A DNA stretch of 64,000 bases, taken from contig DATLKN010000006.1 in the NCBI GenBank assembly GCA_035538335.1, positions 62,001-126,000 of the forward strand, given 5' to 3'. A model generated the notes under the pieces. The model ran no database searches, had not been told where the DNA came from, and saw only the letters and a list, made by a program, of their open reading frames with translations. Origin of the DNA: AP-15 sp035538335. GTDB lineage: Bacteria; Pseudomonadota; Alphaproteobacteria; ATCC43930; CGMCC-115725. Shown piece after piece: positions 41,963-53,397 of the stretch. Position numbers and translations under genes: made by a program. Every line of letters starts with the position of its first letter. The first letter of the stretch is position 1.

Positions 41963-43510
41963 CTAACTCACGAGGATGCGCCGGGCGGCGGCGAGCGTCG
42001 CTTCCGCGTCGGCGCCCGCTTCGATCTGCGGCCAGTCGAGCGGCCCCGGATCCTGCGCCAGCTGCGCGGCCAGCACCTCAGGCGTCGCATCAGACGCGTC
42101 GCTGCGGCGCGCACCGATGCGCCCGGCCATCGTCTCGCCGGGCGCCGCAAGCCAGATGCCGGTGAAGGGCGCCGCCGCGCGGCGCGCGACTTCGGAGAAT
42201 GCGGCGCGTTCTTCGGGGCGCAGCGACACGGCGTCTAGGATGACCGAAGAGCCGGCGGCGAGCGCCGCCGCCGCCCTGTCGCAGAGCGCGGCGTAAACCC
42301 GCCGGCTCGCCTCCGGCGTATAGGCTGCGGCCGGCAGCCGCTCTTCCGGGGCGCGGCCGGCGAGGCTCTTGCGCAGGACATCGCTGCGCAGCACGCGGGC
42401 GCCGGGGCGCACGCCGATCTCGGGCGCGAGCGCCGCCGCCAGCGTCGTCTTGCCGCTGCCGCTCAAGCCGCCGATCGCGACGAGGCGCGGCGGCGCGGGG
42501 TCGAACATATGCAGCGCAAGGTCGAGATACTGCCGCGCCTCCGCCGCCACCGCGGCGCGCCGGGCGCGCTCGGCATGCGCCGCGGTCGAGGCCGTCACAT
42601 GCGCGCGGATGACGGCGCGCAGCGAGAGGTAGAGGGGCATCGCCGCGAGCCCCGGCTCTTCGCCGCCTTCGGCCGGTTCGAAAACATCGAGCCAGCGGTT
42701 CATCAGGCGGTTGGCGAAAGGCGCAAGCCCGCGGTGCTCCAGATCCATCAACAGGAAGGCGAGGTCGTAAAGCACGTCGATCGAGGCTAGGGCCTCGGAG
42801 AATTCGATGCAGTCGAAGAGCGTCGGCTCGCCCTCGAAGAGACAGATGTTGCGCAGGTGCAGATCGCCGTGCACGCGGCGCACCTTGCCCTCGTCGCGGC
42901 GCCGGTCGAGGAGCGGCGCGAGACGGGCGAGCAGCGCGCGCGTGCGCTCGCCGGCCGCTTCGATCTTTGCCCGATCGAACCCCGCGCCCTCGGCCGCCGC
43001 GAGGCACTGTCGATTTTCCTCGGCGACCGCGGCGAGCGCTGCCGCGCCGCCGAAACCGGGGCGCCGCTCGGCCGCCGCGTGAAAGCGCGCGATATGGTCG
43101 GCAAGGCGATCGATCAGGCTTACGTCGAGCCACCCCGCCTGCGCGAGCGCGTCGAAAAGCAGCGCCTGGTCGAACCGGGTCATCACCACGACCCAGTCGA
43201 TCGCCTCCTCGCCCTCGCCGAAGGCGATGCCGCCGCCGCGCCGGTGCACCAGGCCGCGCACTTCGCGATAGATGGCGGGCGCGGTGCGGCGATTGAGCGC
43301 GATTTCGGCCTGGCAGGCGGCGCGCCGTCGCGCAACGGTCGTGAAGTCGAGATAGGGCATGCGCACGGCGCGCTTCAACTTGTAGGCGCGCTCTCCGGCG
43401 AGAAAGACTAGCGAGACGTGCGTCTCGATCCTCTCCACACGCTCGACGCCGCCGCCGTAGGAGGCAGGATCGCTCAGAAACGCGACGGCCTCTCCCTGCT
43501 CCCCGCCCAT
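41963..43510 (-). CDS. Bifunctional aminoglycoside-phosphotransferase-like/AAA ATPase fusion
   Basis: The protein has 515 residues. The N-terminal part (about 1-320) is a COG2187-type kinase-like domain: SLVFLAGERAYKLKRAVRMP, VHGDLHLRNICLFEG (the catalytic Asp loop) and FDCIEFSEALASIDVLYDLA. The C-terminal part (about 335-515) is a P-loop kinase-like domain (COG0645) with IGGLSGSGKTTLAAALA. The fusion is recurrent in Proteobacteria, but its substrate is not known. It starts 5 bases after the agmatinase-family gene stops, on the same strand, so the two are likely co-translated. Confidence 0.9.
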   Translation of the reverse strand: MGGEQGEAVAFLSDPASYGGGVERVERIETHVSLVFLAGERAYKLKRAVRMPYLDFTTVARRRAACQAEIALNRRTAPAIYREVRGLVHRRGGGIAFGEGEEAIDWVVVMTRFDQALLFDALAQAGWLDVSLIDRLADHIARFHAAAERRPGFGGAAALAAVAEENRQCLAAAEGAGFDRAKIEAAGERTRALLARLAPLLDRRRDEGKVRRVHGDLHLRNICLFEGEPTLFDCIEFSEALASIDVLYDLAFLLMDLEHRGLAPFANRLMNRWLDVFEPAEGGEEPGLAAMPLYLSLRAVIRAHVTASTAAHAERARRAAVAAEARQYLDLALHMFDPAPPRLVAIGGLSGSGKTTLAAALAPEIGVRPGARVLRSDVLRKSLAGRAPEERLPAAAYTPEASRRVYAALCDRAAAALAAGSSVILDAVSLRPEERAAFSEVARRAAAPFTGIWLAAPGETMAGRIGARRSDASDATPEVLAAQLAQDPGPLDWPQIEAGADAEATLAAARRILVS

Positions 43511-43515
43511 CGCGC

Positions 43516-44484
43516 TCAGCCGCGCCCCGCCTTGCGGCGCGCGATGGCGGGGGCGAGGACGCAGAGGATCTCGAACATCATCGTGGCGCCGACGAGCGCG
43601 GTGTTGCCGCTGGGATCGAAAGGCGGCGCGACCTCGACGACGTCGCCGCCGACGATGTCGAGGCCCATCAGGCCGCGGATCATGTGCTGCGCCTCGGCAG
43701 ACGAGAAGCCGCCGACCTCGGGCGTGCCGGTGCCGGGCGCATAGACGGGGTCGAGCCCGTCGACATCGAAGCTGACGTAAGCTGGAGCCTTGCCGACCGT
43801 CTCGCGCGCGAGCTCAGCCGTCTTCTCCGGCCCGAGGCGAAAGAACTCCTCGATCCTGACGATGCGGATTCCGGCACCTTCCGCCCAATCCATCTCGTCG
43901 GCGTCGTAGAGCGAGCCGCGGATGCCGATCTGGATCGTCCTTTTCGGATCGACCAGCCCCTCCTCGACGGCGCGCCGGAAGGGTGTGCCGTGGGTGAAGC
44001 GCTCGCCGCCGAAATAGCTGTCGGTGGTGTCGGAGTGGGCGTCGAAATGAACGAGGCCGAGCGGCCGCGCGCGACCGATCGCGCGCAGGATCGGCAGCGT
44101 CACGAGATGGTCGCCACCGGCCGAGAGCGGCGCCGCGCCGGCCGCGTGCAGCCGCGCGAAGAAGGCCTCGATGCGGGCGAGCGCATCCATGAGGTCGATC
44201 GGGTTGACCGGCGCGTCGCCGTGATCGCCGACGCGGCACAGCTCGTAGGGCGCGATCTTGCTGACCGGATGCACGCGGCGCATCAGGCTCGACATGTTGC
44301 GGATCTCGCGCGGCCCGTGCCGGGCGCCGGGACGATTGGTCGTGCCGCCGTCCCACGGCACGCCGACGAGCGCGATGTCGAGATTCGCCGGATCGCGCTC
44401 GATCGGCAGCCGCATGAAGCTCGCCACCTCGGCAAAGCGCGGCACGGCCTTGCCGCCGAGCGGTTGCGGAAAATCTTCTCTCAT
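43516..44484 (-). CDS. Agmatinase/arginase family (ureohydrolase) protein
   Basis: The protein has 322 residues with the binuclear manganese site of ureohydrolases: GGDHLVTLPI (about 121-130), HFDAHSDTTD (about 144-153) and SFDVDGLDP (about 236-244) supply the His and Asp ligands. The start region GVPWDGGTTNRPGARHGP is typical of SpeB-like enzymes. It should hydrolyse a guanidino compound (agmatine, guanidinobutyrate or similar) to urea and an amine; the exact substrate cannot be read from sequence. ATG 44484 has GAGGAGG 6 bases upstream, preferred over a start at 44532. It precedes the kinase/ATPase fusion gene. Confidence 0.92.
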   Translation of the reverse strand: MREDFPQPLGGKAVPRFAEVASFMRLPIERDPANLDIALVGVPWDGGTTNRPGARHGPREIRNMSSLMRRVHPVSKIAPYELCRVGDHGDAPVNPIDLMDALARIEAFFARLHAAGAAPLSAGGDHLVTLPILRAIGRARPLGLVHFDAHSDTTDSYFGGERFTHGTPFRRAVEEGLVDPKRTIQIGIRGSLYDADEMDWAEGAGIRIVRIEEFFRLGPEKTAELARETVGKAPAYVSFDVDGLDPVYAPGTGTPEVGGFSSAEAQHMIRGLMGLDIVGGDVVEVAPPFDPSGNTALVGATMMFEILCVLAPAIARRKAGRG

Positions 44485-44610
44485 CGAACACCTCCTCGCC
44501 GGTACCATCACGCAGCGCCGGGCAGATCGCAAACGGCAACTGCCGGGGTGGAGAAACGCGCGGTTTCGCCGTACAAATCCGCCGCTGCAATCGCCGGTCG
44601 GAGCCCCGCC

Positions 44611-45126
44611 ATGATCCGCTGTCTTCTAGCATCCCTGCTATTCGCGGCGCTGGCCGTCGGCGCCGTGCGCGCACAGCAACTCCCGCCGCCCGCGCCGCTG
44701 TCGCCGCCCTCCCCCGCGGCGCTGCCGGCGGCGCCGCCCGCGGCAGCGCAGGAGCGCACCTTCTGCGGGCAGGACGTAACCTTCACGCTCGCGCCGAAAG
44801 CGAGCATCCCCAGGCGCTACCGCCGCTTTTTCGGCATGTGGAGCGACGCCGCCTGGGATGTGCGCACCTGCGCGGCGCTGATCGTCGAGAACATCCAGCC
44901 GAACGGCACCGCCTCGATCCTCTATGTCTACGGCCCAATGAGCGACGACCAGCCGGGGCCGGGCGGGGTGTTGCGCGGCACCGGCGTCATCCAGAACGGC
45001 GAACTCAGATTCCAGAACGCCGACGGCTCTCAGTTCGCTTTCCGGCCGGGCATCGTCGATCTCGACGGCAGCATGACGACGCCGGCCGGCCAGACCTACC
45101 AATCGGTCTTCAAGCAGACCCTCTGA
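44611..45126 (+). CDS. Secreted protein of unknown function
   Basis: The protein has 171 residues. Residues 1-21 are a signal peptide with VRA-Q cleavage. A Pro/Ala-rich spacer (22-47) leads to a globular part with FCGQDVTFTLAPKASIPRRY, WDVRTCAALIVENIQPNGTA and GVIQNGELRFQNADGSQFAF. Two cysteines in the mature part may form a disulfide. The beta-strand-rich pattern resembles small periplasmic binding or adhesion domains, but I recognise no family. It is divergent from the agmatinase gene. Confidence 0.72.
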   Translation: MIRCLLASLLFAALAVGAVRAQQLPPPAPLSPPSPAALPAAPPAAAQERTFCGQDVTFTLAPKASIPRRYRRFFGMWSDAAWDVRTCAALIVENIQPNGTASILYVYGPMSDDQPGPGGVLRGTGVIQNGELRFQNADGSQFAFRPGIVDLDGSMTTPAGQTYQSVFKQTL

Positions 45127-45234
45127 GCCGGCCGGCCTCGCGAGTTGACGGCAGGATTTCGCATTCCCAGATGTTCCCGACGCCGGGCTTTCGTGGGATA
45201 CCGTCGAAGGCTGCTTGGCCCGGAGGTTTTTTCT

Positions 45235-45302
45235 TGTCATGCCGGCGAGGGCGGGTATCCCCGGCGAGGGTGGGTCCCGGCCTTCGCCGGGACGACGACG
45301 AC
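45235..45302. repeat. REP-like hairpin repeat upstream of hrcA
   Basis: The stretch begins TGTCATGCCGGCGAGG and contains TCCCGGCCTTCGCCGGGACG (45275-45294), a stem of CCCGGC/GCCGGG type. The same word occurs inverted at 54262-54286 in front of hsp20. It fills part of the 231-base gap before hrcA. No CIRCE element is seen in this gap. Confidence 0.7.
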
Positions 45303-45357
45303 GGAATGTCCGGTTCACGACACGAGCCTCGGATGAGCGCATCATCGACCAAATGAA

Positions 45358-46446
45358 ATGGCGATCGAACCAGTAAATCGGGCGGCGGCCGGCCAATCCG
45401 ACCTCGCCTCGCCGATCCGCGAGTTGAACGACCGCGGCCGCGAGATTTTCCGGCTGATCGTCGACGGCTATGTGCAGACCGGCGACCCGGTCGGCTCGAG
45501 GACGTTGTCGCGCCGCCTCGGGCAGAACCTGTCGCCGGCGACGATCCGCAACGTCATGGCCGATCTCGAGGAGGCGGGGCTGCTCTATGCGCCGCACACC
45601 TCGGCCGGGCGCCTGCCGACCGAAGCGGGGCTGCGGCTCTTCGTCAACGGGCTCTTGGAAGTCGGCCGGCTCGGCGAAGAGGAACGGCGCGGCATCGAGG
45701 CCCTGTGCGCGGCCCGCGGCAAGAGCCTGGCGCAGGCGCTGGAGGAGGCGACGACGGCGCTCTCGGGGCTGTCGCACTGCGCCGGGATCGTCGTCGTGCC
45801 GAAGCAGGACCGGCCGCTCAAGCATCTCGAATTCGTCCATCTCGGGCCCGGCCGAGCGCTCGTCGTGCTCGTCACCGAGGACGGTCTCGTCGAGAACCGC
45901 GTCGTCGAGGTGCCGCTCGGCGTACCGCCGGCGGCGCTCATCTCGGCCGCCAACTACCTGAACGCGCGGCTCGTCGGCCGCACCCTCGAGGAGGCCGGGG
46001 CGGAAATCGCGGCCGAGATCGAATCGCACCGTGCGCAGCTCGACGAACTGACGACGCGGCTCGTCGAGACGGGGCTGGCGAGCTGGGCCGGCGGCGATCA
46101 GGGCAGCGCGCTGATCGTGCGCGGCCAGGCGAATTTGCTCGAAGACGTGACCGCGCTGGCCGATTTGGAAAGGCTGCGGCGGCTGTTCGAGATGCTGGAA
46201 GGGCGCGAGACGATGCTGCGGCTCCTGGAGGCGAGCCGCAAGGGCGAGGGCGTGCAGATCTATATCGGCACCGAGAACCCGCTGTTCGGCGTCGCCGGCT
46301 GTTCGATGGTCATCGCCCCCTATCAGAACAGCCGTGAGCAGGTGCTCGGTGCGATCGGCGTCATCGGCCCGACGCGGATCAATTACGCCCGCATCATCCC
46401 GATGGTGGACTACACCGCCAAGGTGATCGGGCGCCTCATCGGATAG
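45358..46446 (+). CDS. hrcA: Heat-inducible transcription repressor HrcA
   Basis: The protein has 362 residues. The N-terminal winged helix (about 25-95) has DPVGSRTLSRRLGQNLSPAT followed by IRNVMADLEEAGLL, and THTSAGRLPT-like PHTSAGRLPTEAGLRLFV. The central GAF-like domain and the C-terminal GVAGCSMVIAPYQNSREQVL and YARIIPMVDYTAKVIG are family hallmarks. HrcA binds CIRCE elements to repress chaperone genes and depends on GroE. It lies 8 bases before grpE on the same strand. No CIRCE is visible upstream of hrcA, dnaK or hsp20, so its targets (probably groESL) must be elsewhere. The ribosome site is poor. Confidence 0.95.
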   Translation: MAIEPVNRAAAGQSDLASPIRELNDRGREIFRLIVDGYVQTGDPVGSRTLSRRLGQNLSPATIRNVMADLEEAGLLYAPHTSAGRLPTEAGLRLFVNGLLEVGRLGEEERRGIEALCAARGKSLAQALEEATTALSGLSHCAGIVVVPKQDRPLKHLEFVHLGPGRALVVLVTEDGLVENRVVEVPLGVPPAALISAANYLNARLVGRTLEEAGAEIAAEIESHRAQLDELTTRLVETGLASWAGGDQGSALIVRGQANLLEDVTALADLERLRRLFEMLEGRETMLRLLEASRKGEGVQIYIGTENPLFGVAGCSMVIAPYQNSREQVLGAIGVIGPTRINYARIIPMVDYTAKVIGRLIG

Positions 46447-46454
46447 GACGATCG

Positions 46455-47039
46455 ATGGACGACATCAACGAGGATGCCAAGAAAAAAGCCCCGGCGAACG
46501 ACGCGGGCGAACAGCCGCCGGCCGAGCTCGAGGGCGAAACGCCGGCGCTCGAAACCGAGTTGGCGCAGACCAAAGACCGCCTGCTGCGGGCCCTCGCCGA
46601 GACCGAGAACGTCCGCCGCCGCGCCGAGCGCGAACGCGAGGATTTGCGCAAATATGCGGTCTCGGGCTTCGCGAAAGACCTGCTGTCGGCGGCCGACAAT
46701 CTGCGTCGGGCGCTCGACAGCCTGCCTGAATCCGAGGTCCACGACGACAAGGTGCGCGGCCTCCTCGAAGGCGTGGCGGCGACCGAGCGCGAGCTGCTTG
46801 CGGTGTTCGAGCGGCACGGGATCCGCCGCATCGACCCGAAGGGCGAGCGTTTCGACCACAATTTGCACCAGGCGATCTTTGAAACCGAAACCGCGGATGC
46901 GCCCGGCGGGACCGTCGTCGAGGTGTTGCAGCCGGGCTATGTCATCCATGACCGGCTGCTGCGCCCGGCGATGGTCGGGGTCGCCAAGGAGGCGCCGAAA
47001 AAGGGCCGCTCCCGCAACGGCGCGGACGCCGCCGGATGA
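46455..47039 (+). CDS. grpE: Nucleotide exchange factor GrpE
   Basis: The protein has 194 residues. An acidic N-terminus leads to the long dimerising helix (about 30-100: ELAQTKDRLLRALAETENVR, then RRAEREREDLRKYAVSGFAK) and the beta domain with NLHQAIFETETADAPGGTVV, EVLQPGYVIHDRLLRPAMVG. It speeds ADP release from DnaK. It forms a unit with hrcA (8-base gap), while dnaK follows after 206 bases with a promoter of its own. Confidence 0.96.
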   Translation: MDDINEDAKKKAPANDAGEQPPAELEGETPALETELAQTKDRLLRALAETENVRRRAEREREDLRKYAVSGFAKDLLSAADNLRRALDSLPESEVHDDKVRGLLEGVAATERELLAVFERHGIRRIDPKGERFDHNLHQAIFETETADAPGGTVVEVLQPGYVIHDRLLRPAMVGVAKEAPKKGRSRNGADAAG

Positions 47040-47120
47040 GACGGCGAAAGCCGCCGCGCGAGGCCGCGAAGGGGCGGCGGGGAACGCGGATTTCGCCGCC
47101 GGACTCTGCGCCTTGGCCGG

Positions 47121-47149
47121 TTGTAGCGCAGTTTCCCCGGCCATATATA
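47121..47149 (+). promoter_or_regulatory. Candidate dnaK promoter
   Basis: TTGTAG (47121-47126) and TATATA (47144-47149) lie 17 bases apart, about 100 bases before the dnaK start. A CTTG (47112-47115) upstream is reminiscent of sigma32 boxes, but its spacing to the AT-rich part is too long. No CIRCE palindrome (GCACTC...GAGTGC) is found in the 206-base interval. Confidence 0.4.
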
Positions 47150-47245
47150 TCCGGCAGTCAGTATTGGGCTGAACACTCGTTTTCCCGGGGGATCAGGACG
47201 GTGCTTCTCCGGGCCGTCTGGTCCTGCTTTTGAAAAGAGGCGTCC

Positions 47246-49210
<1,965 letters not shown>

Positions 49211-49305
49211 CCCTCGGGCGGGCGGGGATAGAGATAGGATGCGATCACCCCGGTGCCCGCGCGTCGGGGTGACGCACGGCTGAGAGGCTCGGAGCTGGCG
49301 CAGAG

Positions 49306-50439
49306 ATGGCAAAAGAGGACTTTTACGATACCCTCGGGGTCGCCCGCTCGGCCAATGCCGAGGACATCAAGCGGGCCTACCGCAAGCTCGCGATGCAGTA
49401 CCACCCCGACCGCAACCCGGGGGACAAGTCCGCCGAGCAGAAATTCAAGGACATCAGCGAAGCCTACGACGTCCTGAAGGACGACCAGAAGCGGGCGGCC
49501 TACGACCGCTTCGGGCACGCCGCCTTCGAGCAGGGCGGTGGCCGGGGACCGGGCGATTTCGGCTTTTCGGGCGGTTTCGCCGACATCTTCGACGAGATGT
49601 TCGGCGAGTTCATGGGCGGCGGCCGCCGCGGCGGCCAGCAGACGCAGGGCCGCGGCAGCGACCTGCGCTACAACCTCGAAATCACGCTCGAAGAGGCCTT
49701 TCGCGGGCGGCAGACGACGATCCGCGTGCCGACCCTCGTCGCCTGCGACCAGTGCAACGGCTCAGGCGCGGCGGCCGGCTCGAAACCGGTCGGCTGCCCG
49801 ACCTGCCACGGGCGCGGCCGGGTGCGCGCGCAGCAGGGCTTCTTCACGATCGAGCGCACCTGCCCCGCCTGCCACGGCGCCGGACGCGTCATCGACAGCC
49901 CTTGCAAATCCTGCGGCGGCCAGGGACGGGTGCGGCGCGAAAAGACGCTCTCGGTCAACATCCCGCCGGGGGTCGAGGACGGCACCCGCATCCGGCTCGC
50001 GGGCGAGGGCGAAGTCGGCCTGCGCGGCGCCACCGCGGGCGACCTCTACATCTTCGTCACCGTGACGCCGCACCGGCTCTTCCAGCGCGACGGCGCCAAC
50101 GTCTATTGCCGCGTGCCGATCCCGATCACCACCGCCGCGCTCGGCGGCCTGCTCGAGGTGCCGACCGTCGACGGCAGCCGCGCCCGCATCACGGTGCCGC
50201 CCGGCACCCAGTCGGGCCACCAGTTTCGCCTCAAAGCCAAGGGCATGACCGTGCTGCGCTCGCCGGCGCGCGGCGACATGTTCATCCAGGCGATCGTCGA
50301 AACCCCGGTCAATCTGACGAAACGGCAGCAGGAACTGCTGCGCGAATTCGAAAAGGAAGGCGAGCACGGCCGCACCCATCCGGAAAGCGAAGGCTTCTTC
50401 GCCCGGGTGAAGGAATTCTTCGAAGATTTAAGGGATTAA
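49306..50439 (+). CDS. dnaJ: Chaperone DnaJ (Hsp40)
   Basis: The protein has 377 residues. The J domain (1-70) has the HPD motif in AMQYHPDRNPGDKS. A Gly/Phe-rich region follows. The zinc domain holds four CxxCxGxG repeats: CDQCNGSG, CPTCHGRG, CPACHGAG and CKSCGGQG (about 148-210). The C-terminal client-binding domains have PPGVEDGTRIRLAGEGEVG. It stimulates DnaK ATPase and delivers clients. It is the last of hrcA-grpE-dnaK-dnaJ. It converges with glnD across 158 bases in which I see no clear terminator. Confidence 0.98.
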   Translation: MAKEDFYDTLGVARSANAEDIKRAYRKLAMQYHPDRNPGDKSAEQKFKDISEAYDVLKDDQKRAAYDRFGHAAFEQGGGRGPGDFGFSGGFADIFDEMFGEFMGGGRRGGQQTQGRGSDLRYNLEITLEEAFRGRQTTIRVPTLVACDQCNGSGAAAGSKPVGCPTCHGRGRVRAQQGFFTIERTCPACHGAGRVIDSPCKSCGGQGRVRREKTLSVNIPPGVEDGTRIRLAGEGEVGLRGATAGDLYIFVTVTPHRLFQRDGANVYCRVPIPITTAALGGLLEVPTVDGSRARITVPPGTQSGHQFRLKAKGMTVLRSPARGDMFIQAIVETPVNLTKRQQELLREFEKEGEHGRTHPESEGFFARVKEFFEDLRD

Positions 50440-50597
50440 GATTCGATCCCGGCGGCTTTTGGCGCTCAACCGATCCGGCGGTTCCCAACCGGATGTTCTC
50501 CAGCGCTCGACCAATAGACCGACTGCAGAAACGTCTCTACGCCGACTGCCGATTGAAGCGGCCTCCTATTATGACGTGACGCCAGCCTTTCGAGCTC

Positions 50598-53387
50598 CTA
50601 CCCCGCCGCGGCGGCGGCGCGGGCGCGGCGGGCGGGGGGCGCGGCCGGCGGCGCGCGGTTGCTGCGGGCGAGCACCTTTTCGAGGGCGGTATGAATCTCG
50701 GCGAGCTTTTGCGGGTGCTCGACCTTGTGGCCGAACAGATTCTTCACGTAGAAGACGTCGACGACCTTTTCGCCGTAGGTCGAGATCTTGGCGCTCGAGA
50801 TCTGCAGGTTAAGCCGCGTCAGCTCGCGCGTCAGCTCGTGCAGGAGGCCCGGCCGGTCGCGGCCGTTCACCTCGATGACGGTGTGCGAGAGGCTAGCCTT
50901 GTTGTCGATGAGGACGCGCGGGGTGACGGTGAAGACCTCGGTGCGGCTCGGGATCGCAGGCGGGCGAGACAATTCGCGGTGCGGCTTCAAATCGCCCGCC
51001 AGCACCTTCTCGAAGGTAGCGGCGAGCTTTGCGAGCTTGTCCGGCCGCTCGAAGGGACCGCCCGTGGAATCCTGAACCCAGAAAGTGTCGAGCGCCATGC
51101 CGTTCGACATCGTCATGATCTTCGCATCGACGATGTTGGCGCCGCTCATCGCGAGCGCCCCGGCGATGCGCGAGAATAGCCCCGGATGGTCGGCCGTGTA
51201 GAGCGTCACTTCGGTGACGGCGCGGCGCGGATCGACGCGCTTTTCGACGACGAGCGGGGCGCCCGTGGCCTCGGCCTCGCGCATCAGCCGCGCATGCCGG
51301 GCATGCGCCTCGGCCGGCAACGACAGCCAGTAGAAGGGATAGCCGCGCGCGGCGAAGGCGGCGAATTCCGCGTCGCTGAAATCGGCGAGCAGCGCGCGCG
51401 CCGCCTCCTGCGCCTGCGCGATGCGGGCGTCGCGCCGCTCGGCCGCGAGCCCGCCCGAAACGACGTCGAGCGCGCGGTGGTAGAGTTCGCGCAGCAATGC
51501 CGCCTTCCAACCGTTCCACACCTTGGGGCCGACGGCGCGGATGTCGGCGACGGTCAGCACCAGCAGCAGCTTCAGGCGCTCCGGTGATTGCACGCGGGCG
51601 ACGAAATCCTCGATCGTCTGCGGGTCCTCGATGTCGCGCTTGAAGGCGGTGTTGCTCATCAAGAGGTGCCAGCGCACGAGCCAGGCGACGGTCTCGGTCT
51701 CTTCCTCGGTGAGCCCGAGCCGGGGCCCCAGCTTCAGCGCGATGCCCTCGCCGATGACCGAGTGGTCGCCGCCGCGCCCTTTGGCGATGTCGTGCAACAA
51801 CACGGCGAGATAAAGCGCGCGGCGCGAGACGAGGCTTTGCGCGAGTTCGGTCGCGAGCGGCAGTTCCGCCGCCAGCGCCCCGGTTTCCAGCTTGTTCAGC
51901 ATGCCGATCGCGAAGAGCGTGTGCTCGTCGACGGTGTAGACATGGTACATGTCGTATTGCATCTGCGCGACGACGCGGCCGAAATCGGGGACGAAGCGGC
52001 CGAAAACGCCGGCCTCGTTCATCCGCCGCAGCGCCGTCTCGGGATCCTTTTTCGCGGTCAGGATCTCGAGGAAGAGGCGGTTCGCTTCCTTGTCCTCGCG
52101 CAATTCGGCGTCGATCCGCTTCAGGGCGTGGCTCGCCGCCCTGAGTGCCCGCGGATGGATGTCGAGTTCGTGCTGCTGCGCGACGTGAAAGAGCCGCAGG
52201 AGCGCCACCGGGTCCTTGGCGAAGAAATCCTCGCTGGGGATCGTCAGCCGCTCGCCGTCGATGACGAAGCCGTCGAAGGAGCGCCGCGCCGCGCCCCAGC
52301 GCAGCCAGGAGAGCCGGCGGCGCTTCTTCTGGTCAGCTTCGAGGATGGCGCAGAAGACGCGGGTCAGGTCGCCGACATCCTTGGCGACGAGAAAATAGTG
52401 CTTCATGAAGCGCTCGACGCCGCGCGTCCCGGCATGGTCGGTGTAGCCCATGCGCCGGCCGATCTCGGCCTGCAGATCGAAGGTGAGGCGCTCCTCGGCG
52501 CGGCCGGTCAGATAGTGCAGGTGGCAGCGCACCGTCCACAGGAAGCCCTGGGCGCGGGCGAAGCGCTGCGATTCGGCGGCCGACAGCACGCCGAGATCGA
52601 CGAGCTTTGCGACATCGTCGATGCGGTAGATGTATTTGGCGAGCCAATAGAGGGTGTGGAGATCGCGCAGCCCGCCCTTGCCTTCCTTGACGTTGGGCTC
52701 CAGCTGGTAGCGGCTGTCGCCGACGCGCAGATGCCGCTCGTCGCGTTCTGCGAGCTTCGCCTCGATGAAGGCGGCAGCGCTGCCGCGCACGATGTCGCTG
52801 TCGAAGCGCTTTTTGAGCCCGGCGTAGAGCGCCTCCTCGCCCCACAGGTAGCGCGCCTCCAAGAGCGCCGTGCGGATCGTCAGATCGGATTTCGCGTGAC
52901 GCAGGCATTCCTCGACCGAGCGCGTCGCCTGCCCGACCTTCAGCCCCAGATCCCAGAGCAGATAGAGCAGATATTCGACGACCTGCTCGGTATAGGGCGT
53001 CTTTTTGTAGGGCAGCAGGAAGAGCAGGTCGATGTCGGAGTAGGGCGCGAGTTCGCCGCGGCCGTAGCCGCCGACCGCGACCATCGCGATCCGCTCGCCT
53101 GACGTGGGATTGGCGCGCGGATAGATATGCCCGGTGACGATGTCGTAAGCGGCGCGCAGCAGCTGGTCGATCAGGAACGACTGCTCGCGCACCGCCGCGG
53201 CGCCGCTGCCGCCCGCCTCGAAGCGCCGGCGGATCTCGGCGCGCCCCATGGCGAGCGCCCGCTTCAGGGGCGCCAGCAGCGGCGCCCGGTCGAGGGTTTC
53301 CGCCGGCCGCTCCTCGAGCGCCGCCGTCAATTCCTCCGACAAAGCCCGACGGTCGATGATGTCGCGTTGCCGCGCGATGGTGGTCAT
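50598..53387 (-). CDS. glnD: Bifunctional PII uridylyltransferase/uridylyl-removing enzyme
   Basis: The protein has 929 residues. The nucleotidyltransferase motif VGGYGRGELAPYSDIDLLFL (about 105-124) carries the catalytic Asp pair (118, 120). A GlnD-type linker has QLEPNVKEGKGGLRDLHTLY. The HD hydrolase domain has LHDIAKGRGGDHSVIGEG (around 527-545). Two ACT domains lie at about 720-800 and 830-910 (DHPGLFSRIAGALAMSGANI; GRDRPGLLHELTRELTRLN). It senses glutamine and modifies PII proteins, setting nitrogen regulation. ATG 53387 (MTTIARQRD) is 10 bases after the hydrolase gene, so the two may be co-transcribed. The Ala/Pro-rich C-terminal tail is low complexity. Confidence 0.97.
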   Translation of the reverse strand: MTTIARQRDIIDRRALSEELTAALEERPAETLDRAPLLAPLKRALAMGRAEIRRRFEAGGSGAAAVREQSFLIDQLLRAAYDIVTGHIYPRANPTSGERIAMVAVGGYGRGELAPYSDIDLLFLLPYKKTPYTEQVVEYLLYLLWDLGLKVGQATRSVEECLRHAKSDLTIRTALLEARYLWGEEALYAGLKKRFDSDIVRGSAAAFIEAKLAERDERHLRVGDSRYQLEPNVKEGKGGLRDLHTLYWLAKYIYRIDDVAKLVDLGVLSAAESQRFARAQGFLWTVRCHLHYLTGRAEERLTFDLQAEIGRRMGYTDHAGTRGVERFMKHYFLVAKDVGDLTRVFCAILEADQKKRRRLSWLRWGAARRSFDGFVIDGERLTIPSEDFFAKDPVALLRLFHVAQQHELDIHPRALRAASHALKRIDAELREDKEANRLFLEILTAKKDPETALRRMNEAGVFGRFVPDFGRVVAQMQYDMYHVYTVDEHTLFAIGMLNKLETGALAAELPLATELAQSLVSRRALYLAVLLHDIAKGRGGDHSVIGEGIALKLGPRLGLTEEETETVAWLVRWHLLMSNTAFKRDIEDPQTIEDFVARVQSPERLKLLLVLTVADIRAVGPKVWNGWKAALLRELYHRALDVVSGGLAAERRDARIAQAQEAARALLADFSDAEFAAFAARGYPFYWLSLPAEAHARHARLMREAEATGAPLVVEKRVDPRRAVTEVTLYTADHPGLFSRIAGALAMSGANIVDAKIMTMSNGMALDTFWVQDSTGGPFERPDKLAKLAATFEKVLAGDLKPHRELSRPPAIPSRTEVFTVTPRVLIDNKASLSHTVIEVNGRDRPGLLHELTRELTRLNLQISSAKISTYGEKVVDVFYVKNLFGHKVEHPQKLAEIHTALEKVLARSNRAPPAAPPARRARAAAAAG

Positions 53388-53397
53388 GGCCCTGATC

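Noticed and set aside
47040..47245. Possible CIRCE element upstream of dnaK (AACACTCG)
   Set aside because: Only one imperfect half-site is present, with no matching GAGTGC at the proper distance.
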